Below, piece by piece: positions 1 to 8,352 of a DNA stretch of 64,000 nt. Location: contig NZ_JALDAX010000009.1 in NCBI RefSeq assembly GCF_022698145.1, forward strand, positions 1 through 64,000. The letters are read 5' to 3'. Positions within the stretch are counted from its first letter, which is position 1; every line of letters begins with the position of its first letter. The notes under the pieces are model-generated. The model did not search any database and was not told where the DNA came from. It was given only the letters and a program-made list of their open reading frames with translations. Both the position numbers and the translations under genes were made by a program. The DNA comes from Streptomyces spinosisporus (GTDB lineage: Bacteria; Actinomycetota; Actinomycetes; Streptomycetales; Streptomycetaceae).

Positions 1-315
1 CGCCCGGAGACGTACCAGCAGGCCTTCTACGCCCGCGACCTCGCCGGCACCGTCGTGCTCGTCGGCGTGCCCACCCCCGAGATGAAGCTCGAACTGCCGC
101 TGCTGGACGTCTTCGGCCGCGGCGGCTCCCTGAAGTCCTCCTGGTACGGCGACTGCCTGCCCAGCCGCGACTTCCCGATGTTGATCGACCTCTACCTCCA
201 GGGCCGCCTGGACCTGGACGCGTTCGTCACCGAGACGATCCAGCTCGACGAGGTGGAGAAGGCCTTCGAGCGGATGCATCAGGGCGACGTCCTGCGCTCG
301 GTGGTGCTGCTCTGA
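1..315 (+). CDS. C-terminal part of a zinc-type alcohol dehydrogenase, probably mycothiol-dependent formaldehyde dehydrogenase / S-nitrosomycothiol reductase
   Basis: The reading frame is open from the first base, so the N-terminus lies outside the window. The visible 104 residues contain the end of the Rossmann domain (GTVVLVGVPTP) and the class III alcohol dehydrogenase-like C-terminus (LKSSWYGDCLPSRDFPMLID and ERMHQGDVLRSVVLL). This matches the MscR/FadH type, which oxidises S-hydroxymethylmycothiol or reduces S-nitrosomycothiol in the cytoplasm. The stop overlaps the start of the next gene by one base (TGATG), so the two are translationally coupled. In actinobacteria this dehydrogenase is commonly paired with a metallo-beta-lactamase-fold hydrolase, as here. 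Its position beside a betaine demethylase, which releases formaldehyde, supports a formaldehyde-removal role. The zinc-binding residues lie outside the window, so substrate assignment is inference. Confidence 0.8.
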   Translation, partial: RPETYQQAFYARDLAGTVVLVGVPTPEMKLELPLLDVFGRGGSLKSSWYGDCLPSRDFPMLIDLYLQGRLDLDAFVTETIQLDEVEKAFERMHQGDVLRSVVLL

Positions 316-947
316 TGGCCCGCGTGCGCGTCGAACGTCTCGTCACCTCGGGCACGTTCTCGCTGGACGACGGCACCTGGGACGTCGACAACAACGTCTG
401 GATCGTCGGCGACGACCACGAGGCGATCGTCGTCGACGCGGCCCACGACGCCGACGCGATCGCCGAGGCCGTCGGCGACCGGGCCCTGTGTGCCATCGTC
501 TGCACCCACGCCCACGACGACCACATCAACGCAGCGCCCGAACTGGCCGCCCGCACCGGTGCCCCGGTCCTACTGCACCCGGACGACCTGCCGCTGTGGA
601 AGCAGACGCATCCTGACCGGATGCCCGACGCCGACCTGGCCGACGGGCAGCCCCTGTCGGTGGCCGGCGTCGAACTGACCGTGCTGCACACGCCCGGCCA
701 CGCCCCCGGCGCCGTATGCCTGTACGCGCCCGCTCTCGGAGCGCTCTTCAGCGGCGACACCCTCTTCGCGGGCGGGCCGGGGGCCACGGGAAGGTCGTAC
801 AGCCACTTCCCGACCATCGTCGAATCCATCCGCGACAGGCTGCTCACGCTGCCCGCGGACACCACCGTGCACACCGGTCACGGGGAGACGACCACCGTCG
901 GCGCCGAGGCGCCGCATCTGCAGGAGTGGATCGACCGCGGTTTCTGA
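315..947 (+). CDS. MBL-fold metallo-hydrolase, partner of the mycothiol-dependent dehydrogenase
   Basis: This 210-aa cytoplasmic protein has the metallo-beta-lactamase signature THAHDDHIN (H65, H67, D69, H70), then HTPGHAPG and FSGDTLFAGGPG, and a late histidine in HTGHGETT. It has the size of glyoxalase II-like hydrolases. The ATG overlaps the stop of the upstream dehydrogenase gene. The pair probably converts S-hydroxymethylmycothiol to the formyl thioester and then to formate plus mycothiol. The thioesterase step is inferred from the fold and gene pairing and is not shown by the sequence. Confidence 0.8.
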   Translation: MARVRVERLVTSGTFSLDDGTWDVDNNVWIVGDDHEAIVVDAAHDADAIAEAVGDRALCAIVCTHAHDDHINAAPELAARTGAPVLLHPDDLPLWKQTHPDRMPDADLADGQPLSVAGVELTVLHTPGHAPGAVCLYAPALGALFSGDTLFAGGPGATGRSYSHFPTIVESIRDRLLTLPADTTVHTGHGETTTVGAEAPHLQEWIDRGF

Positions 948-968
948 GGGCTGAGCAGGGCCGTAGTC

Positions 969-1026
969 GCAGGCGAGCCCGCTTTTCCGTCCGGCGCGGT
1001 CCGGACGGGAAAGCGGGCTCGCCTGC
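969..1026. terminator. Long near-perfect inverted repeat, probable terminator
   Basis: Two 26-bp arms (969-994 and 1001-1026) with a 6-nt loop pair throughout except for one G-T position. There is no U-run, as is usual in high-GC actinobacteria. It separates the dehydrogenase/hydrolase pair from the Rieske operon promoter. Confidence 0.75.
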
Positions 1027-1054
1027 GCTCGAATCGTTTCTCATGCTGCCGCAA

Positions 1055-1154
1055 GTTGCATATTGAGCAACTGGATTCGGGCCATAAACCTGCTCCCGGA
1101 ACGCCTTGACAGCGGTTCTGGGCGACCCCAGACTGATGTTGCGCTTACCGCAAT
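1055..1154 (+). promoter_or_regulatory. Rieske operon promoter with two IclR-type operators
   Basis: A perfect GTTGC-N7-GCAAC palindrome sits at 1055-1071, upstream of a TTGACA (1106-1111) and CAGACT (1129-1134) pair with 17-bp spacing. A second site with one mismatch (GTTGC-N7-GCAAT, 1138-1154) begins 3 nt after the -10, where a repressor would block initiation. The same promoter words and spacing recur in front of the second ferredoxin gene at 41.6 kb. The binding protein is inferred to be one of the two IclR paralogues. Confidence 0.65.
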
Positions 1155-1182
1155 CCGTTTCGTTATACGCACCCGAGGTGTC

Positions 1183-1545
1183 ATGATGATTCCCGCGTGC
1201 CGTCTCGCGGATCTCCCGCGAGGCGAGGCCTTCAGGCTCGACATCGATCCACCGGTCTCGGTGTTCCACACCGACGACGGCGAGGTCTTCGCCATCGACG
1301 ACACCTGCACCCACCAGGACGCCTCGCTCGCCGACGGCTGGCTGGAGGGCCGCGAGGTGGAATGCCCGCTGCACGCCTCGAAGTTCGCCCTCGAAACCGG
1401 CGCGGTCGACGCCCCGCCGGCCCGACTCCCGGTGCGGACGCACGAGGTCGTGATCGAGGACGGCATGGTCTACGTGCGCCTGTCCACGGACGCCCCGAAC
1501 CTGCCGCCCTGCATCGCCGCCCGCCTCGCCGGGGGTATCGCGTGA
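1183..1545 (+). CDS. Rieske [2Fe-2S] ferredoxin, copy 1
   Basis: This 120-aa soluble Rieske ferredoxin has cluster ligands in DTCTHQDASL (C42, H44) and VECPLHASKF (C61, H64), as in the BphA3 class. It should carry electrons from the reductase encoded next to the oxygenase encoded third in the operon. ATG 1183 was chosen because it aligns with the start of the second copy at 41677; GAGG lies 4 nt upstream. A longer in-frame reading from 1063 would run through the promoter and operator and is rejected. The gene overlaps the reductase start by 4 bp (GTGA). Confidence 0.88.
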   Translation: MMIPACRLADLPRGEAFRLDIDPPVSVFHTDDGEVFAIDDTCTHQDASLADGWLEGREVECPLHASKFALETGAVDAPPARLPVRTHEVVIEDGMVYVRLSTDAPNLPPCIAARLAGGIA

Positions 1546-2702
1546 GGACGGTCGCCGTGGTCGGCGCCTCGCTGGCCGGTCTGTCGGCGGCCCGCTGCCT
1601 GCGCAAGCAGGGCTACGACGGACGGCTCGTCCTCATCGGCGACGAACCCCACCGCCCGTACGACAGGCCGCCGTTGTCCAAGGAGTTCTTGGCCGGAACG
1701 ATCGGCGAGGCCGATCTCGTCCTGGAGACGGACGGCGAGGACCTGCGGGCCGAGTGGCTGCTCGGCGCCCGCGCCACCGGACTCGACCCGGCACGGCGCG
1801 CGGTCCGGCTCGCCGACGGGAGGGAGGTCCGCGCCGACGGCGTCGTCATCGCCACCGGCGCCGCCGCGCGCAGCCTGCCGGGCTCGGAGGGCCTGGCCGG
1901 AGTGCACACCCTGCGCACGCTGGACGACGCCCGCGCCCTGCGGGACGAACTGGCCCGCGGGGGACGGCTGGTGGTGATCGGCGGCGGCTTCATCGGCGCC
2001 GAGGTCGCTTCCACCGCCTGCGCCCTGGGACGGGACGTGACAGTGATCGAGGCGGCCCCGACCCCGCTCGCCGGACCGCTCGGCGAGACCATGGGCGCCG
2101 TCGTCTCCGGGCTCCACGCGGACCACGGGGTACGGCTGTTGTGCGGCGTCGGTGTCAAGGGCCTCAGCGGTGAGCGCCAGGTCGAGGCCGTGCTGCTGGA
2201 GGACGGCCGCACCGTCCCGGCGGAGATCGTGGTCGTCGGGGTCGGCGCCCGCCCGTGCGTCGAATGGCTGGAGGGCTCCGGCGTCCAGCTCGACAACGGC
2301 GTCAAGTGCGGCGCCGACGGGCGGACCAGCCTGGCCGGGGTGGTCGCGGTCGGCGACTGCGCCAACTGGTACGACCCCCGGGCGGGCACCCACCGCCGCG
2401 TCGAGCACTGGACCGGCGCCCGTGAGCGCCCCGACGCCGCCGTCGCCACCCTGCTGGCGGGCGGCGCGCTGGAGCCAGGTGTGCCCCGGCCACCGTACTT
2501 CTGGTCCGACCAGTACGGCGTGAAGATCCAGTTCGCCGGGCATGCGGCCGGCGCCGACAGTGTGACGGTCGAGGAGGGGGTCGTGGACGATCGCAACGTC
2601 CTGGCCGTCTACCGGCGGGCCGGTGTGCCGGTCGCGGTGCTCGGAATGAACCAGCCGCGTCTGTTCATGCGCTGGCGCAAGAAGCTTGCCGCTTCGCTGT
2701 GA
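1542..2702 (+). CDS. FAD-dependent NAD(P)H:ferredoxin reductase
   Basis: This 386-aa enzyme of the pyridine-nucleotide-disulphide reductase class is built like the reductases of three-component Rieske oxygenases (BphA4 type). It has an N-terminal FAD site (VAVVGASLAGLSAARCL), an NAD(P)H site (LVVIGGGFIGAEVAS), a second FAD contact (VVAVGDCANW) and a C-terminal domain. It starts at GTG 1542, overlapping the ferredoxin stop, so stoichiometric coupled translation is likely. It should transfer electrons from NAD(P)H to the Rieske ferredoxin. No second reductase accompanies the duplicate ferredoxin at 41.7 kb, so this protein may serve both. Confidence 0.88.
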   Translation: MRTVAVVGASLAGLSAARCLRKQGYDGRLVLIGDEPHRPYDRPPLSKEFLAGTIGEADLVLETDGEDLRAEWLLGARATGLDPARRAVRLADGREVRADGVVIATGAAARSLPGSEGLAGVHTLRTLDDARALRDELARGGRLVVIGGGFIGAEVASTACALGRDVTVIEAAPTPLAGPLGETMGAVVSGLHADHGVRLLCGVGVKGLSGERQVEAVLLEDGRTVPAEIVVVGVGARPCVEWLEGSGVQLDNGVKCGADGRTSLAGVVAVGDCANWYDPRAGTHRRVEHWTGARERPDAAVATLLAGGALEPGVPRPPYFWSDQYGVKIQFAGHAAGADSVTVEEGVVDDRNVLAVYRRAGVPVAVLGMNQPRLFMRWRKKLAASL

Positions 2703-2708
2703 GCGCCG

Positions 2709-2818
2709 ACATGGGTTGTTGTCCGTGCGCGGCTCCGTCGTGGTTGCTCGCGCCCCGCGGCGGAGCCGCATGTCGACACAGTCCCGCGCCCCTTCGGGGC
2801 GCTCCCCTCAAGCCCCTC
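2709..2818. repeat. Streptomyces-type intergenic repeat, copy 1
   Basis: The 138 bp between reductase and oxygenase carry a string I recognise from many Streptomyces intergenic regions. It has a core like GTCGTGGTTGCTCGCGCCCC and a GC-rich hairpin (GCGCCCC-TTCG-GGGCGC) near its end. A related but diverged copy lies at 23.9 kb. It interrupts an otherwise compact operon and may attenuate transcription into the oxygenase gene. Family membership is from memory. Confidence 0.6.
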
Positions 2819-2840
2819 CAAGTCCTCCGAGGAGTGCACC

Positions 2841-3974
2841 GTGACCTCGACCAGCCTGCCGGACAGCCTGATCGCCACCCTGCCCGGTTCCTCCTACACG
2901 GACCCGGCGCTCTTCGCCCAGGAGCAGGAGCGCATCTTCGAGACCATGTGGTTCTGCGTCGTGCGCTCGTCCGATCTCGCCCGGCCCGGCGCGTTCCGGA
3001 CCGTCGACGTGGGCCGCGAGTCCCTCCTCGTCACCCGGTCGCGCGACGGGTCGATCCGCGCGTTCTTCAACGTGTGCCGCCACCGCGGCGCGCGGCTGTG
3101 CACCGAGGAGTCCGGCGAGGTCAAGCGGGCCTTCCAGTGCCCGTACCACGCCTGGACCTACGGCCTGGACGGCAAGCTCGTCGCGGCGCCCAACCTCACC
3201 AAGATGCCGGACGTCGGCCGCACCGAGTACGGCCTGGTGAACGTGGCCGTGCGCGAATGGCTCGGCTATGTCTGGGTCTGCCTCGCCGAGGACCCGCCCT
3301 CCTTCGAGGAGGAGGTCATCGGGGACGTCGTCGCCCGCCTGGGGGACGTCGAGTCGATCGACCACTACGACATCGCCGGCCTCTCCGTCGGCAAGCGGAT
3401 CGTCTACGACGTGAAGGCCAACTGGAAGCTCATCATCGAGAACTTCATGGAGTGCTACCACTGCGCCACCATCCACCCCGAACTCACGGAAGTACTCCCG
3501 GAGTTCGCGGACGGTTACGCCGCCCAGTACTACGTCGGACACGGCGCGGAGTTCGGTGAGGACGTCAAGGGGTTCACCGTCGACGGCTCGGAGGGACTGG
3601 ACCGTATCCCGGGTGTCGCGGACGACCAGGACCGCCGGTACTACGCCATCACCGTACGGCCGCAGGTTTTCATCAACCTCGTCCCCGACCACGTCATCTT
3701 CCACCGGATGTACCCGGTGGCCGTCGACCGCACGATCGTCGAGTGCGACTGGCTCTACCTGCCGCACGTCGTGGACGGCGGCAAGGACGTCAGCCGGTCC
3801 GTGGAGCTCTTCGACCGGGTCAACCGCCAGGACTTCGACGCCTGCGAGCGCACCCAGCCCGCCATGAGCTCCCGGCTGTACGCCAAGGGCGGCGTCCTGG
3901 TGCCGAGCGAGCACCACATCGGGGCGTTCCACGACTGGGTGCACGAGCGCCTGGGCACCCGGCAGCCTCGGTAG
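2841..3974 (+). CDS. Rieske non-heme iron oxygenase, glycine betaine demethylase type (GbcA-like)
   Basis: This 377-aa oxygenase subunit has a Rieske domain with CRHRGARLC (C79, H81) and CPYHAWTYG (C100, H103), then the mononuclear iron site ENFMECYHCATIHPEL (H207, H212) and a late acidic ligand in the NRQDFDACE region. The family hydroxylates N-methyl groups that then leave as formaldehyde. The best-known members act on glycine betaine (GbcA) and stachydrine (Stc2). Dimethylglycine oxidase, sarcosine oxidase and BetAB genes in the same window favour betaine. It starts at GTG 2841 with GAGGAG 6 nt upstream. It is convergent with the IclR gene, 9 bp away. Confidence 0.85.
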   Translation: MTSTSLPDSLIATLPGSSYTDPALFAQEQERIFETMWFCVVRSSDLARPGAFRTVDVGRESLLVTRSRDGSIRAFFNVCRHRGARLCTEESGEVKRAFQCPYHAWTYGLDGKLVAAPNLTKMPDVGRTEYGLVNVAVREWLGYVWVCLAEDPPSFEEEVIGDVVARLGDVESIDHYDIAGLSVGKRIVYDVKANWKLIIENFMECYHCATIHPELTEVLPEFADGYAAQYYVGHGAEFGEDVKGFTVDGSEGLDRIPGVADDQDRRYYAITVRPQVFINLVPDHVIFHRMYPVAVDRTIVECDWLYLPHVVDGGKDVSRSVELFDRVNRQDFDACERTQPAMSSRLYAKGGVLVPSEHHIGAFHDWVHERLGTRQPR

Positions 3975-3983
3975 CCGGACGGC

Positions 3984-4781
3984 TCAGCCCAGGTATCCCA
4001 TCCGGTGGCTGATCTCCTCCGCGCCCTTGAGCAAAACCGGCGCCAGCTCGTGCATGCGGCCCTCGGTGAAGCGGTAGGCCGGGCCTGAGGCGCTCAGCGC
4101 GGCGATGACCTGGCCGTCACGGTTGCGGACCGGCGCCGCCATGGCGTGCAGGCCGATCTCGAACTCCTCCAGGGTCCAGGCGTACCCGCGCTCGCGCACC
4201 TCGGCCAGGCTCTTCTCGAGCTTCGTCTTCGCCGTGATGGTGCGCGCGGTGACCTTCTTCAGACCGGCCTCGGCCAGCAGGGCGGACCGTTCCTTGGACG
4301 GCAGGTGCGACAGCAGCACCTTGCCGCTGGAGGTGGCGTGCAGCGGGGTCAGCTGGCCGACCCAGTTGTGGGCCGTGATCGCGCCGGGGCCGCGCACCTG
4401 GTAGAGGTTGATCGCGTAGTGCTCCTGCATGACCGCGATGTTGACGGTCTCGCCGAGCTCCTCGGCGAGCCGCTCGCACACCGGCCGGCCCTGCTGCGTG
4501 ATGTCGATACGGCCCGTGACCGCTCCGGCGAGACGCACGATGCCGAAGCCGAGCCGGTACTTCCCCCGCTCACCCGCCTGCTCCACCAGCCCGCGCGCCT
4601 CCAGCGCACCCAGCAGACGGAAGGCGGTGGACTTGTGCACGTCGATCTCACCGGCGACCTCACTCACACCTGCCTCACCGCGCTGCGCGAGGATCTCCAG
4701 CACGCTGATGGCACGGTCGACCGACTGCACCCCGCCGGCCGGTGAATGGGATGTTTCCTTCTCTTCACTGTGGTTGCTCAC
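3984..4781 (-). CDS. IclR-family transcriptional regulator, copy 1
   Basis: This 265-aa protein has an N-terminal winged helix (VDRAISVLEILAQRGEAG through VHKSTAFRLLGALEARGLVE) and a C-terminal IclR effector domain with HATSSGKVLLSHL and IAALSASGPAYRF. It is highly similar along its whole length to the second IclR protein at 42.1-42.9 kb. It probably controls betaine catabolism from GTTGC-N7-GCAAC sites. A near-match site covers its own start codon, so autoregulation is likely. The start is GTG, and the -10 lies only 6 nt upstream, which predicts a leaderless mRNA. Confidence 0.88.
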   Translation of the reverse strand: MSNHSEEKETSHSPAGGVQSVDRAISVLEILAQRGEAGVSEVAGEIDVHKSTAFRLLGALEARGLVEQAGERGKYRLGFGIVRLAGAVTGRIDITQQGRPVCERLAEELGETVNIAVMQEHYAINLYQVRGPGAITAHNWVGQLTPLHATSSGKVLLSHLPSKERSALLAEAGLKKVTARTITAKTKLEKSLAEVRERGYAWTLEEFEIGLHAMAAPVRNRDGQVIAALSASGPAYRFTEGRMHELAPVLLKGAEEISHRMGYLG

Positions 4782-4793
4782 AGCGAAACTATA
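4773..4793 (-). promoter_or_regulatory. iclR copy 1 promoter with overlapping operator, leaderless start
   Basis: On the minus strand TATAGT (4788-4793) is followed by 6 nt and then the GTG start (4779-4781). The operator-like GTTGC-N7-GAAAC (4773-4789, one mismatch) spans both the start codon and the edge of the -10. No convincing -35 is visible. Confidence 0.6.
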
Positions 4794-4891
4794 CGCGCAC
4801 TACGGCACAAGTTGTTACCTGCCGGTATAGAAATGGGCGCCGTCGCGTCGTATGCAACGTCGCCGGAAGACGGCATCAAAGGCGCGTAAAG

Positions 4892-4910
4892 ATTGCCGGG
4901 ATCCGGCAAT
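4892..4910. promoter_or_regulatory. Palindromic box upstream of nfeD-flotillin, shared with the PucR gene
   Basis: This perfect 8-bp inverted repeat with a 3-nt centre (ATTGCCGG-GAT-CCGGCAAT) lies 73 bp before nfeD. Nearly the same 19-bp word occurs at 7171-7189 before the PucR-type regulator gene, which suggests that regulator binds both. Confidence 0.5.
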
Positions 4911-4983
4911 GAATCACCGTGTCCCACCGTGTCAGGATTCCGTCAAGCCGGAGATCGGCGACGGGTGAGAGGGGGCGGCACGG

Positions 4984-5493
4984 ATGGCCTGGTTTCTTGG
5001 ACTCGGCATCGCGGGGGTCGTGCTGCTCGCCCTGTCGCTGGTCTTCGACGGGCTGCTGGACGGTGCGTTCGACGGCGCGCTGGGCGGTGGTCTCGACGGG
5101 TGGCTGTCGCTGCCGGTCGTCGCCGGTTTCGTGGCGATGACCGGCTTCGGCGGGGTGATCGCCCAGGCGGCCACGGGGGTCGGCCTTGTGGGAGCCACCA
5201 CCGTCGGCGCGCTGTCGGGGGTGGGCACGGCGTGGCTGACGTATGGCTTCAGCCGTGCCCTGATGCGTGATCGGACGGCGGTGGCGCCCACCGGGAACGA
5301 CCTGGTCGGCACGTCCGGGAGCGTGGTGACGGCCATTCCCGCCGACGGGTTCGGCGAGGTGTTGCTGCAACTCGCCGGGCAGCGGCTCAAGTTCGCGGCG
5401 CGAAGCGCCACCCCGGTGGCCCGGGGCGCCGAGGTGTGGGTGGAAGCGGCGCCTTCCGCGACCTCGGTCCTGGTGCGCCCCGTGGACCGCTGA
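4984..5493 (+). CDS. NfeD-like membrane protein
   Basis: This 169-aa protein has an N-terminal membrane helix (WFLGLGIAGVVLLALSLVF), a glycine-rich loop, further hydrophobic helices to about residue 85, and a C-terminal OB-fold-like part (GNDLVGTSGSVVTAIPADG to GAEVWVEA). That is the short NfeD arrangement without a ClpP-like protease domain. NfeD proteins accompany flotillins/stomatins, and a flotillin gene follows 90 bp downstream. Cell role is membrane organisation, inferred from the family. Confidence 0.8.
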   Translation: MAWFLGLGIAGVVLLALSLVFDGLLDGAFDGALGGGLDGWLSLPVVAGFVAMTGFGGVIAQAATGVGLVGATTVGALSGVGTAWLTYGFSRALMRDRTAVAPTGNDLVGTSGSVVTAIPADGFGEVLLQLAGQRLKFAARSATPVARGAEVWVEAAPSATSVLVRPVDR

Positions 5494-5583
5494 CCGTCGG
5501 CTCCCTACGCCACCTTCCCTCTGTTCTCGCACCTCTTCTGTTCCTGCATGTCCTTTTCCTCTACGTGAATCGGGGGCACTGTC

Positions 5584-7104
5584 ATGAGTCCTGTCGTGGT
5601 CGCCGTGGTCGGAGTCGTCGTACTCCTCGTCCTGCTGGCACTGGTCGTCGTCACGCGCTACAAGGTCGCAGGGCCCAGCGAGGCGTTCATCGTCACCGGG
5701 CGCCGCGGCAAGAAGGCCACCGACCCCGAGACCGGACGGATCTTCACCGACAACAGCGGGCAGAAGGTCGTGGTCGGCGGCGGGGTCTTCGTCGTGCCGT
5801 TCGTGCAGCAGAAGTTCAGCCTCGACCTGTCCTCCCGGCACATCCCGGTCGCCGTGCGCGGCGCGGTCACCCTGCGCGGAGTGAAGGCCAACCTGGACGG
5901 CGTCGCCATCGTGAAGGTCGGCGGCACCGAGGACTCCATCCGTGCCGCGGCCCAGCGCTTCCTGATGCAGCAGGACGGCATCGTCGGCTTCACCCAGGAA
6001 GTGCTGTCCGGCGCGCTGCGTGCCATCGTGGGCCGGATGTCGGTGGAGGACGTCATCCGCGACCGTGCCGCGTTCGCCGGCCAGGTCGCGGAGGAGGCGG
6101 AGGCGAGCCTGTCCGGGCAGGGCCTGGTGCTGGACGCCTTCCAGATCCAGGACATCACCACCGAGGGCTCCTACCTGGAGGACCTCGGACGGCCCGAGGC
6201 GGCACGGGCGAAGCAGGAGGCCGACATAGCCGAGGCGGTGGCCCGGCGGGCGGCCGAACAGGCCCGGCTGAAGGCCGAGGAGGAGATCGCGGTCGCGCAG
6301 CGCACGTTCGCCCTGAAGCAGGCGGAGATCAAGGCCGAGACCGACGAGGCCGGGGCCCGTGCGGCGGCCGCGGGCCCGCTGGCGGAGGCGGCCAGGCAAC
6401 AGGAGATCCTCACCGAACAGGAGAAGGTCGCCGAACGGCAGGCCGCACTGACCGACCGCCAGCTCGACACCCAGGTCCGCAAGCCCGCCGACGCCCAGCG
6501 CTACGCCGCCGAGCAGGAGGCCGAGGCCAGGCGGGTCGCCAGGGTCAAGCAGGCCGAGGCGGAGAAGGCGGCGGGCATCGCGGCCGCACAGGCGGAGTCC
6601 GAGCGGGCTCGGCTGACCGGTGAGGGCGAGAAGCAGCGACGCTCCGCCCTGGCCGAGGCGGAGGCTGTGGAGGGCCAGAAGAAGGGCGAGGCCGAGCGGG
6701 CCCGGCGTGCGGCGGTCGCGGAGGCGGTCCGGCTGGAGGGCGAGGCCGAGGCGGCGGCGATCGGCGCCAGGGGGACGGCCGAGGCCGATGCGATGCGGAA
6801 GAAGGCCGACGCGTTCGGGCAGTACGGTGACGCGGCGGTCCTTCAGATGCTCGTCGAGGTCCTGCCGCAGGTGGTCGCCAAGGCGTCCGAACCGCTCGGC
6901 GCCGTGGACAAGATGACCGTCATCTCCACCGACGGAGCGAGTCGGCTGTCGCGCACCGTCGCCGACAACGTGGCCCAGGGGGTGGAACTCATCAGCTCCA
7001 CCACCGGACTCGACCTCGCCGAGTTGCTGAAGGGCATCACGCGGCAGGCCGACGGCACGCGGCCCGAGCCCGCCGCCAACGGAAAGATCGAGATCGCCGG
7101 TTGA
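5584..7104 (+). CDS. Flotillin-like SPFH-domain membrane protein
   Basis: This 506-aa protein has an N-terminal membrane segment (residues about 3-23), an SPFH/band 7 domain (about 25-190), and a long Glu/Ala/Lys/Arg-rich coiled coil (about 195-400, with many EAE and QAE repeats). A C-terminal part follows (GDAAVLQMLVEVLPQVVAKA). This is typical of bacterial flotillin (FloT/YuaG), which organises functional membrane microdomains. It is downstream of nfeD in the same orientation and is probably co-transcribed. The start ATG 5584 places the membrane helix at the extreme N-terminus, as in the family. Confidence 0.9.
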   Translation: MSPVVVAVVGVVVLLVLLALVVVTRYKVAGPSEAFIVTGRRGKKATDPETGRIFTDNSGQKVVVGGGVFVVPFVQQKFSLDLSSRHIPVAVRGAVTLRGVKANLDGVAIVKVGGTEDSIRAAAQRFLMQQDGIVGFTQEVLSGALRAIVGRMSVEDVIRDRAAFAGQVAEEAEASLSGQGLVLDAFQIQDITTEGSYLEDLGRPEAARAKQEADIAEAVARRAAEQARLKAEEEIAVAQRTFALKQAEIKAETDEAGARAAAAGPLAEAARQQEILTEQEKVAERQAALTDRQLDTQVRKPADAQRYAAEQEAEARRVARVKQAEAEKAAGIAAAQAESERARLTGEGEKQRRSALAEAEAVEGQKKGEAERARRAAVAEAVRLEGEAEAAAIGARGTAEADAMRKKADAFGQYGDAAVLQMLVEVLPQVVAKASEPLGAVDKMTVISTDGASRLSRTVADNVAQGVELISSTTGLDLAELLKGITRQADGTRPEPAANGKIEIAG

Positions 7105-7170
7105 GCCTTGAGCCGCACGGCTGTCCGCGGACCGCACGCCTCCCCTGAGCCCGGGACCTCAGGACCGCGC

Positions 7171-7189
7171 ATTGCCGCGATCCGGCAGT
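7171..7189. promoter_or_regulatory. Second copy of the palindromic box, before the PucR gene
   Basis: ATTGCCGCGATCCGGCAGT matches the box at 4892-4910 at 17 of 19 positions. It lies 73 bp before the regulator start, the same distance as the first copy from nfeD, which fits autoregulation. Confidence 0.5.
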
Positions 7190-7262
7190 ATTGATGCCCT
7201 GGCGACGCGCGATCCCGGTGCCAGGACGTCGCCGGGAACGCATCGAGGACGGGGAGAGGCGC

Positions 7263-8324
7263 GTGACGGTGTCGGAGACGGACGAGGACCACCTGACGGC
7301 ATACGCCCGCATCCTGTCCGATGTCTGCGCCACCGGCCGCCGCCTCACCCGCGACGAACTGGATTCCCTGCGCGCCCAGGGGGAGCGCGCCGCGGAGGCG
7401 GGGCACGGACTGCGGACACTGGTCCGCCGCCATCTCGCGGCGACCCGCACGATATGGCCCACACTGCCGGCCGCCGGAGGGGAGCGCACGCTGGCCGCCG
7501 TGGAGCAGGCCATCGACGCCTTCGCCGAGGGACACGAGCGGGCGCAGAGGCTCGCCGTGCGTCAACAGGAGGCCGCCCGCCGGGAGTTCGTCGACGACCT
7601 CCTCCACGGCCGCAGCCACCTGGGCCGGCTCGCCGAACGCGCCGAGCGCTTCGGCCTGCTGCTCTCCCACGCCCATGCGGTCGCCGTGTCGCAGGGCCAC
7701 ACCGCGGTCGACGACACGCACCCGGCCACCCGGCAGGTGGAGAGCGCGCTGTCCGCGCGGTTCGGTGAGCGGCGGATCCTGCTCGCCACCAAGGACGGGC
7801 GGCTGATCTGCATCGCTCCCGGTGACCAGGACGAAGTCCTGACGTTCTTCGCCAAGCAGGCGTACGCGGTCACCGAGGGCGGCCGGGTCGCCGTCGGACG
7901 GGCCCATCCCGGCGCCGGCGGTGTCGTCCACTCCTACGAGGAGGCGCTCAACGCTCTCGACCTGGCCGAACGCCTGGACCTGGACGAGCCGGTCCTGCGC
8001 GCCGCCGATCTCCTGGTCTACCCGGTCCTCACCCGGGACCGGCAGGCCATGGCCGATCTCGTCCGCAGCACACTGGGCCCCCTGCAGGCCGCCCGTGGCG
8101 GGGCACAGCCCCTGGTCGACACCCTGACCGCGTACTTCGACGCGGGCTGCGTCGCGGCCGAGGCGGCACGCCGGCTGAGTCTGAGCGTGCGCGCCCTGAC
8201 CTACCGGTTGGCGCGCATCCACCAGCTCACCGGCACCGACCCGGCCGACCCCGTGCACCGCTACACCCTGCAGACCGCCGTGATCGGAGCCAGGCTGCTC
8301 GGCTGGCCGGACGCCGAGGTGTGA
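7263..8324 (+). CDS. PucR/CdaR-type helix-turn-helix regulator
   Basis: This 353-aa regulator has an N-terminal helical sensor region (about 1-110), a GGDEF-like/CdaR middle region (about 120-250), and a C-terminal PucR-type helix-turn-helix (CVAAEAARRLSLSVRALTYR). GTG 7263 was chosen because GGGGAG lies 6 nt upstream. An upstream in-frame ATG at 7191 would add a residue stretch with no family similarity. It lies directly after flotillin, and both transcription units carry the same box, so it may control nfeD-flotillin. The effector is unknown. Confidence 0.75.
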   Translation: MTVSETDEDHLTAYARILSDVCATGRRLTRDELDSLRAQGERAAEAGHGLRTLVRRHLAATRTIWPTLPAAGGERTLAAVEQAIDAFAEGHERAQRLAVRQQEAARREFVDDLLHGRSHLGRLAERAERFGLLLSHAHAVAVSQGHTAVDDTHPATRQVESALSARFGERRILLATKDGRLICIAPGDQDEVLTFFAKQAYAVTEGGRVAVGRAHPGAGGVVHSYEEALNALDLAERLDLDEPVLRAADLLVYPVLTRDRQAMADLVRSTLGPLQAARGGAQPLVDTLTAYFDAGCVAAEAARRLSLSVRALTYRLARIHQLTGTDPADPVHRYTLQTAVIGARLLGWPDAEV

Positions 8325-8352
8325 CCCTCACCCGGCTCGTGGTCGTGCCGGT

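Noticed and set aside
2841..3974. Stachydrine (proline betaine) demethylase as the primary call
   Set aside because: The family includes it, but no proline-betaine or proline catabolic gene is near, while dimethylglycine and sarcosine oxidase genes are; glycine betaine fits better.
4876..7137. A 753-aa minus-strand frame across nfeD and flotillin
   Set aside because: It is antisense to two recognisable genes and has no similarity to any family I know.
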